In this document: positions 53,870-62,968 of the stretch, piece by piece
How the letters are laid out: every line of letters starts with the position of its first letter
How positions within the stretch are numbered: position 1 is the stretch's first letter
Source of the DNA: Pseudoroseicyclus tamaricis
GTDB taxonomy: Bacteria; Pseudomonadota; Alphaproteobacteria; Rhodobacterales; Rhodobacteraceae
NCBI RefSeq assembly: GCF_012070395.1
Contig: NZ_JAAFYS010000001.1
Location: 1,156,001 to 1,220,000, forward strand
Reading direction: 5' to 3'
Length of the DNA: 64,000 nt
Position numbers and translations under genes: made by a program
The notes under the pieces: generated by a model
Seen by the model: only the letters and a program-made list of their open reading frames with translations
Told to the model about the DNA's origin: nothing
Databases searched by the model: none

Positions 53870-55426
53870 ATGAACGAGCAGCCACGCCGCCGCCGCGCGG
53901 GCGGACGCGCCGCCAACACCGCCCGACGGGGCGGCGCCGATCTGCACCAGAGCGACTGGCGCATCCCGCTCAACACCGATGCCCCGACGGAGCCGCTGCG
54001 CCCCGAGGGCGTGCAGGCGATCCACGAGGGGGCCATGCGCATCCTCGAGGAGATCGGGATAGATTACCTCAACCCCGAAGCCATCGAGATCTGGAAGGAG
54101 GCGGGCGCCATCGTCTCCGGCGAGAATGTCCGGATCGGCCGTGACTTCGTGATGGAGATGGTGGCCAAGGCGCCGAGCCAGTTCACCATCACGCCGCGCA
54201 ACCCGGCGCGCGAGATCACGGTGGGCGGCAAGCACATCCTCTTCGGCAACGTCTCCTCGCCGCCCAACTACATGGATCTGTCGCTGGGCCGGAAGGTGCC
54301 GGGCACGCGGGAGCAATGCGCCAACCTGCTGCGCCTCACCCAGGCCTTCAACTGCATCCATTTCGCGGGCGGCTACCCGGTGGAGCCGGTGGACGTGCAT
54401 GCCTCCGTTCGCCATCTCGACGTGCTCTTCGACAAGCTGACGCTGACCGACAAGGTCGCCCACGCCTATTCGCTGGGGCCCGCCCGGGTGGAGGACGTGA
54501 TGGAGATGGTGCGCCTCGCCGGTGGGCTGTCGGAGGACGAGTTCCGCGCCCGCCCGCACATGTACACCAACATCAACTCCTCCTCGCCGCTCAAGCACGA
54601 CTACCCGATGATCGACGGCTGCCTGCGCCTGATCCGCGCGGGGCAGGCGGTGATGGTGACACCCTTCACGCTGGCCGGGGCCATGGCGCCGGTGACGATG
54701 GCGGGGGCGGTGACGCTGTCGATCGCCGAGGCGCTCTCGGCCATCGCGCTCTTTCAATACGTCCGCCCCGGCTGCCCCTGCGTGATCGGCACCTTCACGT
54801 CGAACGTCGACATGAAGTCCGGCGCCCCCGCCTTCGGCACGCCGGAATACATGCGCGCCACCCAGATGACCGGCCAGATGGCCCGCTTCTACGGGCTGCC
54901 CTTGCGCGCCTCCGGCTCCTGCGCGGCGAACGTGCCCGACGGGCAGGCGATGTGGGAGACGGGCAATGCCCTGTGGAGCGCCGTGCAATCGGGCGCCAAC
55001 GTCGTCTACCACGCCGCCGGCTGGCTGGAGGGCGGACTGATCGCGTCTCCTGAGAAGTTCATCATGGATTGCGAGGTGATCTCGATGATCCAGCGGTATT
55101 TCGAGCCGGAGCTGGTGGCGACCGAGCCGGAGGACATCGCCGTCGACGCCATCCGCGAGGTCGGCAGCCACGGCCATTTCTTCGGCATCCAGCACACGCA
55201 GGATCGCTACGAGACGGCCTTCTACTCGCCCTTCGTCAGCGACTGGCGCAATTTCGAGGCATGGGAGCTCGGCGGCGCGGTCTGGACACCGGAGCGTGCG
55301 CACCGCGTCTACCACGAGATCCTCTCCAGCTTCGAGCCGCCGCCCATGGCCGATGCCGCGCGCGGCGCGCTGGAGGAGTTCGTGATCCGCCGCAAGGAAG
55401 AGGGCGGCGCCCCGACGGATTTCTAG
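53870..55426 (+). CDS. MttB family trimethylamine-type methyltransferase, non-pyrrolysine
   Basis: 518 aa in one open frame without an internal amber codon, so pyrrolysine is absent. Family segments are EGAMRILEEIGIDYLNPEAIEIWKEAG, LFGNVSSPPNYMD, HMYTNINSSSPLKHDYPM and GSCAANVPDGQAMWETG. Non-Pyl MttB proteins such as MtgB demethylate glycine betaine or other quaternary amines onto a corrinoid protein. No corrinoid protein or activase gene is in the window. The ATG at 53870 is chosen; its ribosome binding site is weak. Confidence 0.88.
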   Translation: MNEQPRRRRAGGRAANTARRGGADLHQSDWRIPLNTDAPTEPLRPEGVQAIHEGAMRILEEIGIDYLNPEAIEIWKEAGAIVSGENVRIGRDFVMEMVAKAPSQFTITPRNPAREITVGGKHILFGNVSSPPNYMDLSLGRKVPGTREQCANLLRLTQAFNCIHFAGGYPVEPVDVHASVRHLDVLFDKLTLTDKVAHAYSLGPARVEDVMEMVRLAGGLSEDEFRARPHMYTNINSSSPLKHDYPMIDGCLRLIRAGQAVMVTPFTLAGAMAPVTMAGAVTLSIAEALSAIALFQYVRPGCPCVIGTFTSNVDMKSGAPAFGTPEYMRATQMTGQMARFYGLPLRASGSCAANVPDGQAMWETGNALWSAVQSGANVVYHAAGWLEGGLIASPEKFIMDCEVISMIQRYFEPELVATEPEDIAVDAIREVGSHGHFFGIQHTQDRYETAFYSPFVSDWRNFEAWELGGAVWTPERAHRVYHEILSSFEPPPMADAARGALEEFVIRRKEEGGAPTDF

Positions 55427-55480
55427 CCCGGCGACCTCCGCGCCTCAGGCCCCCGGGCCCGGGCCCGCTGCGGGATCCTC

Positions 55481-55540
55481 ATTCATCTGGCCAAAAAATA
55501 CCCTCGGGGGTGTGGGGGCAGCGCCCCCACCCGTCCCCAC
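55481..55540 (+). repeat. Family 2 G-rich hairpin repeat
   Basis: ATTCATCTGGCCAAAAAATACC is followed by GTGGGGGCAGCGCCCCCAC. It lies between the convergent ends of the MttB-like gene and metG, where a bidirectional terminator is expected. Confidence 0.75.
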
Positions 55541-55547
55541 GCAGCGC

Positions 55548-57275
55548 TCAGCTATCCTCCGGCGCAATCGCCTTCCCGGCAAACCGGTCCTGCCATTCCT
55601 CGCGCTGCTCGTCGGTGATCTTGGTGAAGAGGTTCTCCGGCACCGAGAAGGCATGCCCGGCGGGCAGGGCGCCCAGCGCCGCTTCGGCGGAGCCCGGCCA
55701 GGCGGTGTCCTCCAGCTTCAGCGCCTCGGCGAGGGCCTTGGCGGTGAAGGGCAGGAAGGGGGCGGAGATGACGGCGTAGAGCGCGGCGAGGTTGAGGCCC
55801 ATGCGCACCTGAGCGGCGGCTGCTTCCGGGTCTTCCTTGAAGGTCGCCCAAGGTGCGGCGGCCTGCAGGTACTCGTTGCCGGCCACCCAGATCGCCCGCA
55901 GCTCGGCGGCGGCCTTGCGGACCTCGATCGCCTCCATCTGCGCCTCGTAGGCGCGCAGCCGGCGCTCGATCTCGGCGATCAAGGCCTCCTCACGCTCGCC
56001 ATAGGCGCCGCCCGCCGGCACCTCCTCGCCGAACTTGGAGCGGCAGAACTTGGTGACGCGGGAGACGAAGTTGCCCAGCACGTCAGCGAGGTCCTTGTTC
56101 ACGCCGGCCTGGAAATTCTCCCAGGTGAACTCGGCATCCCCGGACTCGGGGGCGTGCGACAGTAGCCACCAGCGCCAGTAATCGGCGGGCAGGATGTCCA
56201 GCGCCGCGTCCATGAACACGCCGCGCCCGCGCGAGGTGGAGAACTGGCCGCCGTCGTAATTGAGGTAATTGAAGCTCTTGATGTAATCGACGAGCTTCCA
56301 CGGCTCGCCGCTGCCGAGGATCGTCACCGGGAACCCGAGCGTGTGGAAGGGCACGTTGTCCTTGCCCATGAACTGGGTGTAGCGGACGTCGTCCGCGCCC
56401 TTGTCGGTGCGCCACCAGCGCTCCCAGTCCGTCCCGGTCCCGGCATCCACCCATTCCTGGGCTGCGGCGATGTACTCGATGGGCGCATCGAACCAGACGT
56501 AGAAGACCTTGCCCTCCATGCCCGGCCAGGGCTCGTCGCCCTTCTGTACGGGCACGCCCCAGTCGAGGTCGCGGGTGATGCCGCGATCCTGCAGGCCGTC
56601 GCCGTCATTGAGCCATTTCTTGGCGATGGAGGTCGTCAGGATCGGCCAGTCGGCCTGCTGGTCGATCCACTCGTTCAGCGCGTCCTTCATGGCGGACTGA
56701 CGGAGGTAGAGGTGCTTGGTCTCCCGCATCTCCAGATCGGTGGAGCCGGAGATGGTGGAATGCGGCTCGATCAGGTCGACCGGGTCGAGCTGCTTGGTGC
56801 AATTGTCGCACTGATCGCCGCGCGCCTCAGCGAAGCCGCAGTTGGGGCAGGTGCCCTCGATGTAGCGGTCGGGCAGGAAGCGCCCGTCGGCGTGGGAATA
56901 CATCTGCCGCTCGGAGACTTCGCGGATCAGCCCCGCCTCCGCCAGCCGCGCGGCGAAATGCTGCGTCAGCCGGTGGTTCTGCGGGCCGGAGGAGCGGCCG
57001 TAATGGTCGAAGGAGAGGCCGAAGCCCTCGGCGAGGCGCCCTTGCGTGTGGTGCATCTCGGCGCAGTATTCCGCCACTGGCTGGCCGGCCTTCTTGGCGG
57101 CGATCTCCGCGGGGGTGCCGTGCTCGTCGGTGGCGCAGAGGAAGAGCACCTCGTGGCCGCGCCCGCGCAGGTAGCGGGCATAGAGGTCGGCCGGAAGCTG
57201 GCTGCCGATCAGCGTGCCGAGATGCTTGATCCCGTTGATATAGGGCAGGGCCGAGGTGATGAGGTGCCGGGCCAT
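55548..57275 (-). CDS. metG: Methionine--tRNA ligase
   Basis: 575 aa. The class I HIGH motif appears as HLGT (18-21) in [21 protein letters not shown] as FSTSRG, and one zinc-binding knot as [17 protein letters not shown]. There is no C-terminal tRNA-binding EMAP-like domain. It charges tRNA-Met. The start [12 protein letters not shown] at 57275 is chosen; the upstream frame is low-complexity GC sequence. Confidence 0.97.
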   Translation of the reverse strand: MARHLITSALPYINGIKHLGTLIGSQLPADLYARYLRGRGHEVLFLCATDEHGTPAEIAAKKAGQPVAEYCAEMHHTQGRLAEGFGLSFDHYGRSSGPQNHRLTQHFAARLAEAGLIREVSERQMYSHADGRFLPDRYIEGTCPNCGFAEARGDQCDNCTKQLDPVDLIEPHSTISGSTDLEMRETKHLYLRQSAMKDALNEWIDQQADWPILTTSIAKKWLNDGDGLQDRGITRDLDWGVPVQKGDEPWPGMEGKVFYVWFDAPIEYIAAAQEWVDAGTGTDWERWWRTDKGADDVRYTQFMGKDNVPFHTLGFPVTILGSGEPWKLVDYIKSFNYLNYDGGQFSTSRGRGVFMDAALDILPADYWRWWLLSHAPESGDAEFTWENFQAGVNKDLADVLGNFVSRVTKFCRSKFGEEVPAGGAYGEREEALIAEIERRLRAYEAQMEAIEVRKAAAELRAIWVAGNEYLQAAAPWATFKEDPEAAAAQVRMGLNLAALYAVISAPFLPFTAKALAEALKLEDTAWPGSAEAALGALPAGHAFSVPENLFTKITDEQREEWQDRFAGKAIAPEDS

Positions 57276-57343
57276 GGTCTCTCCTGTCGTTCCCCGCCCA
57301 TGTAGCGAGGCCCGCCCCCGCTGGCCAGAGCCCCCGCCAATCC

Positions 57344-57455
57344 GTCCAAAAGGCCCGCCCCTCTCCCCCTGCGCGGCACGTCCGCCACCCCGCCCCCAAC
57401 GCGACACGCCCGCCAGTCCGCTCCCTGCGCGACAGGCCCGCTAGCCCGCCCCCCC
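57344..57455 (+). repeat. 28-bp imperfect tandem repeat upstream of metG
   Basis: Units starting at 57372, 57400 and 57428 begin CGCGGCACG, CGCGACACG and CGCGACAGG and are exactly 28 bp apart; a more diverged unit may start at 57344. It lies in the metG leader region (minus strand), 70-180 bp before the start codon. Confidence 0.6.
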
Positions 57456-57512
57456 TTCATCTGGCCCAAAATACCGCGGGGGTCCGGGGGCTGGCCCCCG
57501 GTCCCTCACTCA
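57454..57512 (+). repeat. Family 2 G-rich hairpin repeat
   Basis: CTTCATCTGGCCCAAAATACC precedes CCGGGGGCTGGCCCCCGG and a CCCTCACTC tail. It abuts the tandem repeats between the divergent metG and SGNH-like genes, an unusual place for a terminator. Confidence 0.75.
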
Positions 57513-57609
57513 CCTCCCGCCCCTCCGCGCGGATCAGCGCCGCCGCGGTCCCACCTTGCCCCCACCCACCGTCCCCGGCATCGTCCCCGTCGTGGCGGGG
57601 GAGCGGGAC

Positions 57610-58782
57610 ATGCGCGGCAAGAGCCTTCTGATCATGGCCTTTGGCCAGTCGAACGCCGACGTCCACAACGCCGGCCCACGGCTGGAGGCGCCGCCGCTGG
57701 AGGACCCGCGCCTCGTCGTCCCCGACGACGGCCACGGCTTTCGCGGCCTGATGGGGCAGGCGCCGAAGGGGCCGATCACGGGGTTCGAGCCCTTCGCGCC
57801 GCATGAGCGGCGGGTGATGTCGCTCACCGCCGCCGCCGGCGCGCGGGTGCTGCACGAGATGGGGCCCGAGGCGCCGGCCCGCGTGATCCTGCGCTCGGGC
57901 GCCAAGGGCGGCCGCCGGCTCCTCGGCCTGCGGCAGGGGGCGCGCGAGGTGGACGGCCTCCTCTCCACCTGCTCGGGGGATCTGTCGCCGCTCTTCGAGG
58001 CCTTCCTGCGGGTGACGTCGGAGGTCTGCGATGCCGCCATGCGCGATGGCCCCGAGGTCGGCGCCATTGCCTTCCTCTTCGCGCATGGCGAGAGCGAGCG
58101 GCAGATGGTCCGCGCCGAATATGCCGCGCGCCTCGGCGGCATGATGGATGTCACGGCGGACGTGCTGGCGCCCCTTGGCCTGCCGATGCACTGGCATCTT
58201 GTGCAGGCCGCCGGGCCGGGGGCGGAGGGGGCCGGCAATGCCTGGCCGAACCGGCTCGCCCTCGCCGATGTCGCCACCGCCCGCGGCGACGCGACGCTGG
58301 CCGCGGCCGGCTACCCCTGGCCGCTGGAGGATGGCGTGCACTACAGCGCCGAGGGCAAGGCCCTCCTCGGCGAGGCGCTTGGGCGCAGCATCGCCGCGCA
58401 GCTCTCCGGCCAGCCCCGCACCTTGCCGCATCCCGTTGCGGCCGTGGCGGAGGGTGCGCGCCTCCTGCTGGACTTCGCGGGGGAGGGGCCGCTCGCCCTC
58501 GACCACGCCCCGGCCTCGGGCCGCCACGGCTTCGAGATGGCGCGGGGCGAAGTCACGGGCGTGCGGGTGGACGGCCGCCGCGTCGAGGTGACGCTGGCTG
58601 AGCCGGCGAGCGGGCCGGAGGGGCTCTCCTACGCCTGGTCGTCCTGGGCGAAGGGCACGCGGCTGCCCGCGATCCCCGGTGCCGCGCTCGGCGGGGGCGG
58701 GTTGCGGAGCGCGGAGGGCGTGGCCTCGATCCTCCTGCCGGGGCGGAAGATCTACGACTGGGTGCCCGGCTTCTCGCTCTGA
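57610..58782 (+). CDS. SGNH/SASA-like carbohydrate esterase family protein
   Basis: 390 aa. The nucleophile motif is MAFGQSNADVH (GQSN), an oxyanion-type block is FLFAHGESERQM, and DGVHYSAEGKALLGEAL supplies the DxxH acid-base pair, as in sialate O-acetylesterase-like SGNH hydrolases. The C-terminal 120 residues form a beta-rich domain. The ATG at 57610 has GGGGGAG 6 bases upstream; a TTG at 57556 would add 18 residues. No signal peptide is seen. The substrate is unknown. Confidence 0.75.
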   Translation: MRGKSLLIMAFGQSNADVHNAGPRLEAPPLEDPRLVVPDDGHGFRGLMGQAPKGPITGFEPFAPHERRVMSLTAAAGARVLHEMGPEAPARVILRSGAKGGRRLLGLRQGAREVDGLLSTCSGDLSPLFEAFLRVTSEVCDAAMRDGPEVGAIAFLFAHGESERQMVRAEYAARLGGMMDVTADVLAPLGLPMHWHLVQAAGPGAEGAGNAWPNRLALADVATARGDATLAAAGYPWPLEDGVHYSAEGKALLGEALGRSIAAQLSGQPRTLPHPVAAVAEGARLLLDFAGEGPLALDHAPASGRHGFEMARGEVTGVRVDGRRVEVTLAEPASGPEGLSYAWSSWAKGTRLPAIPGAALGGGGLRSAEGVASILLPGRKIYDWVPGFSL

Positions 58783-60002
58783 GGCGCCTCGCGCTCCTTG
58801 CGCGTCAGCCAGCCGATGAGGAAGCTCGTGCGCGGCGCGTAGGCATAGGCCGTCCGCCGCTCCGCCGGGCGGGCGCGCATCCGCAGAAGTGAGAAGGCGA
58901 CCAGCGCGATGTGGGCCAGCGAGATGACGGCGAAGAGCGCCGAGGGGCCGAGCGCGGCGATCAGCGCCGAGGTGCTCCACGGCGCGGCGATGGCGCCGAC
59001 GGCGTAGAAGAACATCAGCGCGGCGGAGAGCTCCACCCGCTCCTCCGAGGTGGCGAAGTCATGGGCATGGGCGGTGGCGACGGAGTAGATCGGCACCGTC
59101 ACGGCGCCGAAGAGCATGGCCGCGGCCATGATCGCCCCGCGCCCGCCGCCCGCCGCCAGCACCGTGGCGGCGCAGGCGAGAATGGCGGCGAGGGAGAGGC
59201 CGATCAGCACGCGCCGCCGGTCGAGCCGGTCGGCGAGCCAGCCGGCGGGGATCTGCGCCAGCCCGCCGCCGGCGACGTAAATGGCGAGAAAAGCGCCGAT
59301 CTCCGAGGCGGCGAGCCCCACCTCCTGCCCGTAGATCGGGCCGACCATGCGGAAGGAGGCGCCCGAGACGGCGGAGACGAGCACCGCCGCCACGGCAAGC
59401 GGCGAGCAGCGCCAGGCGAGGCCGGGGCGCAGCCGCCCGGCCGTCGGCGCAGCCGGCGCCGCCATGCGGGTGACGGCGAGCGGCAGGATGGAGGCGCAGC
59501 AGAGGATCGTGAGCAGGGCGTAGGCGGTATAGGTCGGCATGTCGGCGAGCCCGCCGATCAGCGACTGGGCGACGAGCGAGGCGGTGATGTCCACCACGCG
59601 GTAGGAGCCCATGGCCCGCCCGCGCGTCGCATTGGTCAGCCGCGCCATGAGCCAGGCCTCGATGACGGTATAGCAGCCGGCGACGCAGAGGCCGGTGGCC
59701 ATGCGGAAGAAGGTCCAGGCCCAGGCGTCGGTGACGAGGATATGCGCGGCGAGGCCGATGGCGCCGAGCGCGGTGAAGCCGGCATAGGCGCGGGCGTGGC
59801 CGACGGAGCCCATCAGCCGCGGGGCCCACCAGCAGCCGGCGAAGAAGCCGAGGAAGTGGGCGGAGCCGAGGAGGCCGACGGCGCCGGTGGAAAAGCCCGC
59901 CTCCAGCCCCGTCAACGCGTCCAGCGGGCCGACGCCGCCGGAGGAGAGCTGGAGCAGGGCAACGGAGAGCAGGAGCGGCAGGAAGGTGAGCATCAGGCGC
60001 AT
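58752..60002 (-). CDS. MFS transporter (YcaD-like)
   Basis: 416 aa with about 12 hydrophobic segments, including the family loops GSVGHARAYAGFTALGAIG and AGWLADRLDRRRVLIGLSL. It resembles YcaD/YfkF-type MFS carriers of unknown substrate. Its 3' end overlaps the 3' end of the SGNH-like gene on the other strand by about 31 bp. Confidence 0.85.
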   Translation of the reverse strand: MRLMLTFLPLLLSVALLQLSSGGVGPLDALTGLEAGFSTGAVGLLGSAHFLGFFAGCWWAPRLMGSVGHARAYAGFTALGAIGLAAHILVTDAWAWTFFRMATGLCVAGCYTVIEAWLMARLTNATRGRAMGSYRVVDITASLVAQSLIGGLADMPTYTAYALLTILCCASILPLAVTRMAAPAAPTAGRLRPGLAWRCSPLAVAAVLVSAVSGASFRMVGPIYGQEVGLAASEIGAFLAIYVAGGGLAQIPAGWLADRLDRRRVLIGLSLAAILACAATVLAAGGGRGAIMAAAMLFGAVTVPIYSVATAHAHDFATSEERVELSAALMFFYAVGAIAAPWSTSALIAALGPSALFAVISLAHIALVAFSLLRMRARPAERRTAYAYAPRTSFLIGWLTRKEREAPQSEKPGTQS

Positions 60003-60160
60003 GGCCGTCCGGGCCTAACCCGCCGCCGCCCCCCGGGCTGCGCCGAAAGCGACAGCCCCGGGCGAAAACGGGCAGGCCCCCCACGTCACCCGCCCGCCAC
60101 CCCACCTTCCCCGCTCCCCACCCCGCGCCCGCTCCCCGTCAGCGCGCGCCTTCACCACCC

Positions 60161-60265
60161 CCTGTCTTTGGTCCAAAAAAATCCCGGGGGGTCGCCATTG
60201 GTGGAGCCATCGGTCCGAGCCCCAATGGCGACGGGCTGGCCCCCGGTCCCTCACTCTCAACCCCC
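60161..60265 (+). repeat. Family 2 hairpin repeat with nested palindromic insertion
   Basis: CTGTCTTTGGTCCAAAAAAATCCC and a final GGGCTGGCCCCCGGTCCC match the copy at 57454. Between them lies an extra 42-base block whose ends form GTCGCCATTGG/CCAATGGCGAC (60191-60201 and 60222-60232). The locus lies between divergent MFS and aldo/keto reductase genes; the rest of the 358-bp gap is low-complexity C-rich sequence with nothing recognisable. Confidence 0.75.
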
Positions 60266-60360
60266 CACGCCCCGGCCCGCTCCCGTCGCCCCCGATCGCC
60301 CCTTGCCCCCACCGCCTCCACCCTTAGGGTGCCGCGCCAAAGCACGGGACGGGACGACAG

Positions 60361-61395
60361 ATGAAACGACGCATGATCGGCGGCGCCCTCGAGGTGTCGG
60401 ACTGGTGCTTCGGCACCATGACCTTCGGAAACCAGACGGACGAGGCGGAGGCGCATCGCCAGCTCTCCCGGGCGCGGGACTTCGGGTTGGATTTTCTCGA
60501 CACCGCCGAGATGTATCCCGTCGCCCCGGTGACGCCGGAGACGCTGGGCCGGACCGAGGAGTACATCGGCACCTGGATCGCGAAGTACGGGCGGCAGGGC
60601 TGGAAGATCGCCACCAAGATCACCGGCGAGGGCGGCGTGGCGCGGGATGGCGCACCGATCGACGGGGCGGCGGTGCGCGCGGCGGTGGAGGAGTCCCTGC
60701 GGCGGCTGCAGACCGATCACATCGACATCTACCAGTTCCACTGGCCGAACCGGGGCGCCTACAGCTTCCGCCAGAACTGGCGGTTCGACCCGTCGGGTCA
60801 GGACACGGCGAAGACGCTCGCGCACATGGACGATTGCCTGCAGGCGTTGAAGGCGCTGCGCGAGGAGGGCAAGATCGGTCAGTTCGGCCTCTCCAACGAG
60901 AGCGCCTGGGGCACGATCCGCTGGATCGACCGGGCCGAGGTGCTGGGCGCGCCGCGGGTCGTCACCGTGCAGAACGAGTACTCGCTGCTCTGCCGGCTCT
61001 GGGACACCGACATGGCGGAGATGTCGATCCACGAGGGCGTGACGCTCCTCTCCTACTCGCCGCTGGCGGCGGGCTTTCTGACCGGCAAGTACCAGGGCGG
61101 CAAGGTGCCCGAGGGCAGCCGCAAGTCGCGCCAGGCCGAGCTCGGCGGGCGGGCCTCGGAGCGGGTGCTGGACGTCGTGGAGGTCTACATGGAGATCGCC
61201 CGGCGCCACGGCGTGGACCCGGTGCACATGGCGCTGAACTGGCAGGGCACGCGGCCCTTCCCGGTGATGCCGATCATCGGCGCGACCACGGATGCGCAAC
61301 TGCAGCACATCCTGGAGGGCTACGGCACCGAGCTGTCCCCGGAGCTGATCGAGGAGATCGAGGTGGCGCACAAGCGCAACCCGATGCCGTTCTGA
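60361..61395 (+). CDS. Aldo/keto reductase, Tas-like
   Basis: 344 aa TIM-barrel. The tetrad is Asp47 and Tyr52 (FLDTAEMYPV), Lys86 (WKIATKITGE) and His127 (IDIYQFHWPNRG). PLAAGFLTGKYQGGKVPEGSR and PIIGATTDAQL are NADPH-binding regions. The long loop after the Tyr resembles E. coli Tas. It reduces aldehydes or ketones with NADPH. Its stop overlaps the next start (TGATG). Confidence 0.93.
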   Translation: MKRRMIGGALEVSDWCFGTMTFGNQTDEAEAHRQLSRARDFGLDFLDTAEMYPVAPVTPETLGRTEEYIGTWIAKYGRQGWKIATKITGEGGVARDGAPIDGAAVRAAVEESLRRLQTDHIDIYQFHWPNRGAYSFRQNWRFDPSGQDTAKTLAHMDDCLQALKALREEGKIGQFGLSNESAWGTIRWIDRAEVLGAPRVVTVQNEYSLLCRLWDTDMAEMSIHEGVTLLSYSPLAAGFLTGKYQGGKVPEGSRKSRQAELGGRASERVLDVVEVYMEIARRHGVDPVHMALNWQGTRPFPVMPIIGATTDAQLQHILEGYGTELSPELIEEIEVAHKRNPMPF

Positions 61396-61859
61396 TGCGC
61401 CGCGCGCTGGCGCTGGCGCTGCTCCTCGCCGCCTGCGGCAAGGCGGCGGAGGAGGCGCCGCAGGTCTGGCGGGTGGCGGGGGCGCCCATCGCCTCCACCT
61501 CCCGCGACGCGGCGGCGCTGGCCGGCGACTGGCAGGTAGGCGCCGCCTATCCCGGCCCGGGGCCGGGGGTCGGCGTGCCGGTGCGGGTGAGCTTCGCCGC
61601 GGACGGCAGCGGCGTGCTGGGCTGGGACGGCGGCAGCTGGGAGCTGACACCCCTCTCCGCCGGGCGCTGGCAGGGGCCGGCGGGGCCTCTCTGGCTGCTC
61701 TGGGCCGACGAGAGCTTCCGCGTCGCCGTGCTGGGAAGCCCGGAGGGGACCTTCGGCTTCGTGCTGGAGCGGCCGGGTCAGGTGCAGGGCGACCTGAGGG
61801 AGGCGGCGCGCGAGATGCTGGACTTCAACGGCTATGAGCTGGGGGAGCTGCGGCGCTGA
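61395..61859 (+). CDS. Hypothetical lipoprotein
   Basis: 154 aa with lipobox LLLAACGK at the end of a short signal (Cys14). The rest suggests a small beta-rich fold (GVPVRVSFAADGSGVLGWDGGSWELTPLSAGRW). It is co-translated with the aldo/keto reductase gene. No family is recognised with confidence. Confidence 0.75.
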   Translation: MRRALALALLLAACGKAAEEAPQVWRVAGAPIASTSRDAAALAGDWQVGAAYPGPGPGVGVPVRVSFAADGSGVLGWDGGSWELTPLSAGRWQGPAGPLWLLWADESFRVAVLGSPEGTFGFVLERPGQVQGDLREAAREMLDFNGYELGELRR

Positions 61860-61962
61860 GGGCGGGGCGGCCTCGCCTTCGGCAATCGCCCGCCCGCCCT
61901 CCATATCCCTGTCCGCGCTGATTCCAGCGTCGGGAGGGGTGAGAGGGATCTCCATCTGCCGA

Positions 61963-62002
61963 GAGGCCGTTTGCTGGCAGGTCTGCCTGCAAACAGGCCT
62001 CC
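61963..62002. terminator. Long imperfect palindrome between convergent genes
   Basis: GAGGCC-GTTTGCTGGCAG (61963-61980) and CTGCCTGCAAACAGGCCTC (61983-62001) form a stem of about 18 bp with one bulge and only two unpaired centre bases. It lies in the 260-bp gap between the lipoprotein and XRE gene 3' ends; function as a terminator is likely. Confidence 0.55.
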
Positions 62003-62014
62003 TCGATGGTGAGG

Positions 62015-62089
62015 GCGAGTCGCCCCGCGTCAAGGAGCTTCGCCCGCCGTTGGCGGCGCCTGCGGCGTCCTTGACCCGGGGCGACTCGC
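62015..62089. repeat. 22-bp-arm inverted repeat (hairpin element)
   Basis: Arms at 62015-62036 and 62068-62089 (starting GCGAGTCGCCCCG) match with one mismatch and enclose 31 bases that can pair further (GCCGTTGGCGGCGCC). It is adjacent to the palindrome at 61963. It may be a second terminator or a small mobile hairpin repeat. Confidence 0.7.
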
Positions 62090-62119
62090 GGGGCGCCGGG
62101 GGAGAGGGCGGAGCGGGGG

Positions 62120-62968
62120 TCAGGTGATTTCGGCGTCGAGGGCGGCGAGGTGGGTTGGCAGGTCGCGGGCGGAGACGCTCGCTTCGCGGACAAGCGCATC
62201 GAAATGGGTGGAGATGGCGCGCACCCGCTCGGTGTCGCGGAAGGTCAGGTAGTTGCGGCCGAGGTAGAGCACGGCCAGCAGCGGGCCGAAGATCGTCACC
62301 GGAGAGGAATAGAGGCGCCGCGCGTCGAAGAGATAGACGCGCAGCGCCGGGTAGAGCTGGGCATGCAGCGCCATCAGATGGCGGATCTGGGCCCGGCGCG
62401 CCTCGGCGGGCAGGCCCTCGTAATAGCCCTCGGCGCGCGCGAAGGTGGCCAGCTCGTGCAACGGCATGGCGATCTCGTAATCCGACTGGCTCTGCTGCAT
62501 CCAGGCCAGCCGGTCGGCGGAGGCGCCGATGGCCTGCTCCGTCGTCCGCCCGAGGCTGGGCTCGTATTCCCACTGCATCACCTCCGGCAACTTCAGCATG
62601 TCCGGCAGGGCGGCGGGGACGTGGCGGATCTTGTAGCCCGCCGCCTCCCGGTGCCAGGCGAAGATGCGCTCGTCGATCAGGGCGCGCGGCGCCTCCGTCA
62701 TGCTCATCGCGGCGGCGACGAGGTCCGCCGCGCGCTCGCGCCGGGCCGTCAGACCGAGCAGCCAGTCCGAGGAGATGCCGAGCGCCTGCGCGCATTCCCC
62801 GACGAGCTGGGAATTGGGCAGGCGCACGTTTTCCGCCGCCAGGAGCTGGGAGATGGTGGAGCGGTCGGAGCCGACCAGCCGGGCGAGGCGGGCCTGGCTG
62901 ACGCCCTGATCGACCATGGCCCGGTGGAGCCGGTCGCGGAAGATGAGGGCGCGCTCGCGTTTATCCAT
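62120..62968 (-). CDS. XRE family transcriptional regulator with C-terminal sensor domain
   Basis: 282 aa. The N-terminal HTH (about 12-68) reads HRAMVDQGVSQARLARLVGSDRSTISQLLAAENVRLP, followed by a roughly 200-residue helical effector domain (YEGLPAEARRAQIRHLMALHAQLYPALRVYLFD). It diverges from the desaturase gene, which is its probable target, suggesting lipid-linked control. Confidence 0.88.
   Translation of the reverse strand: MDKRERALIFRDRLHRAMVDQGVSQARLARLVGSDRSTISQLLAAENVRLPNSQLVGECAQALGISSDWLLGLTARRERAADLVAAAMSMTEAPRALIDERIFAWHREAAGYKIRHVPAALPDMLKLPEVMQWEYEPSLGRTTEQAIGASADRLAWMQQSQSDYEIAMPLHELATFARAEGYYEGLPAEARRAQIRHLMALHAQLYPALRVYLFDARRLYSSPVTIFGPLLAVLYLGRNYLTFRDTERVRAISTHFDALVREASVSARDLPTHLAALDAEIT

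Noticed and set aside
53870-55426. Pyrrolysine-containing MttB
   Set aside because: The frame reads through without an internal TAG; the only TAG is the terminal stop.
55548-57407. Longer methionyl-tRNA synthetase start at 57407
   Set aside because: The extra 44 residues are translated from the tandem C-rich repeat region and lack family similarity; the canonical N terminus begins at 57275.
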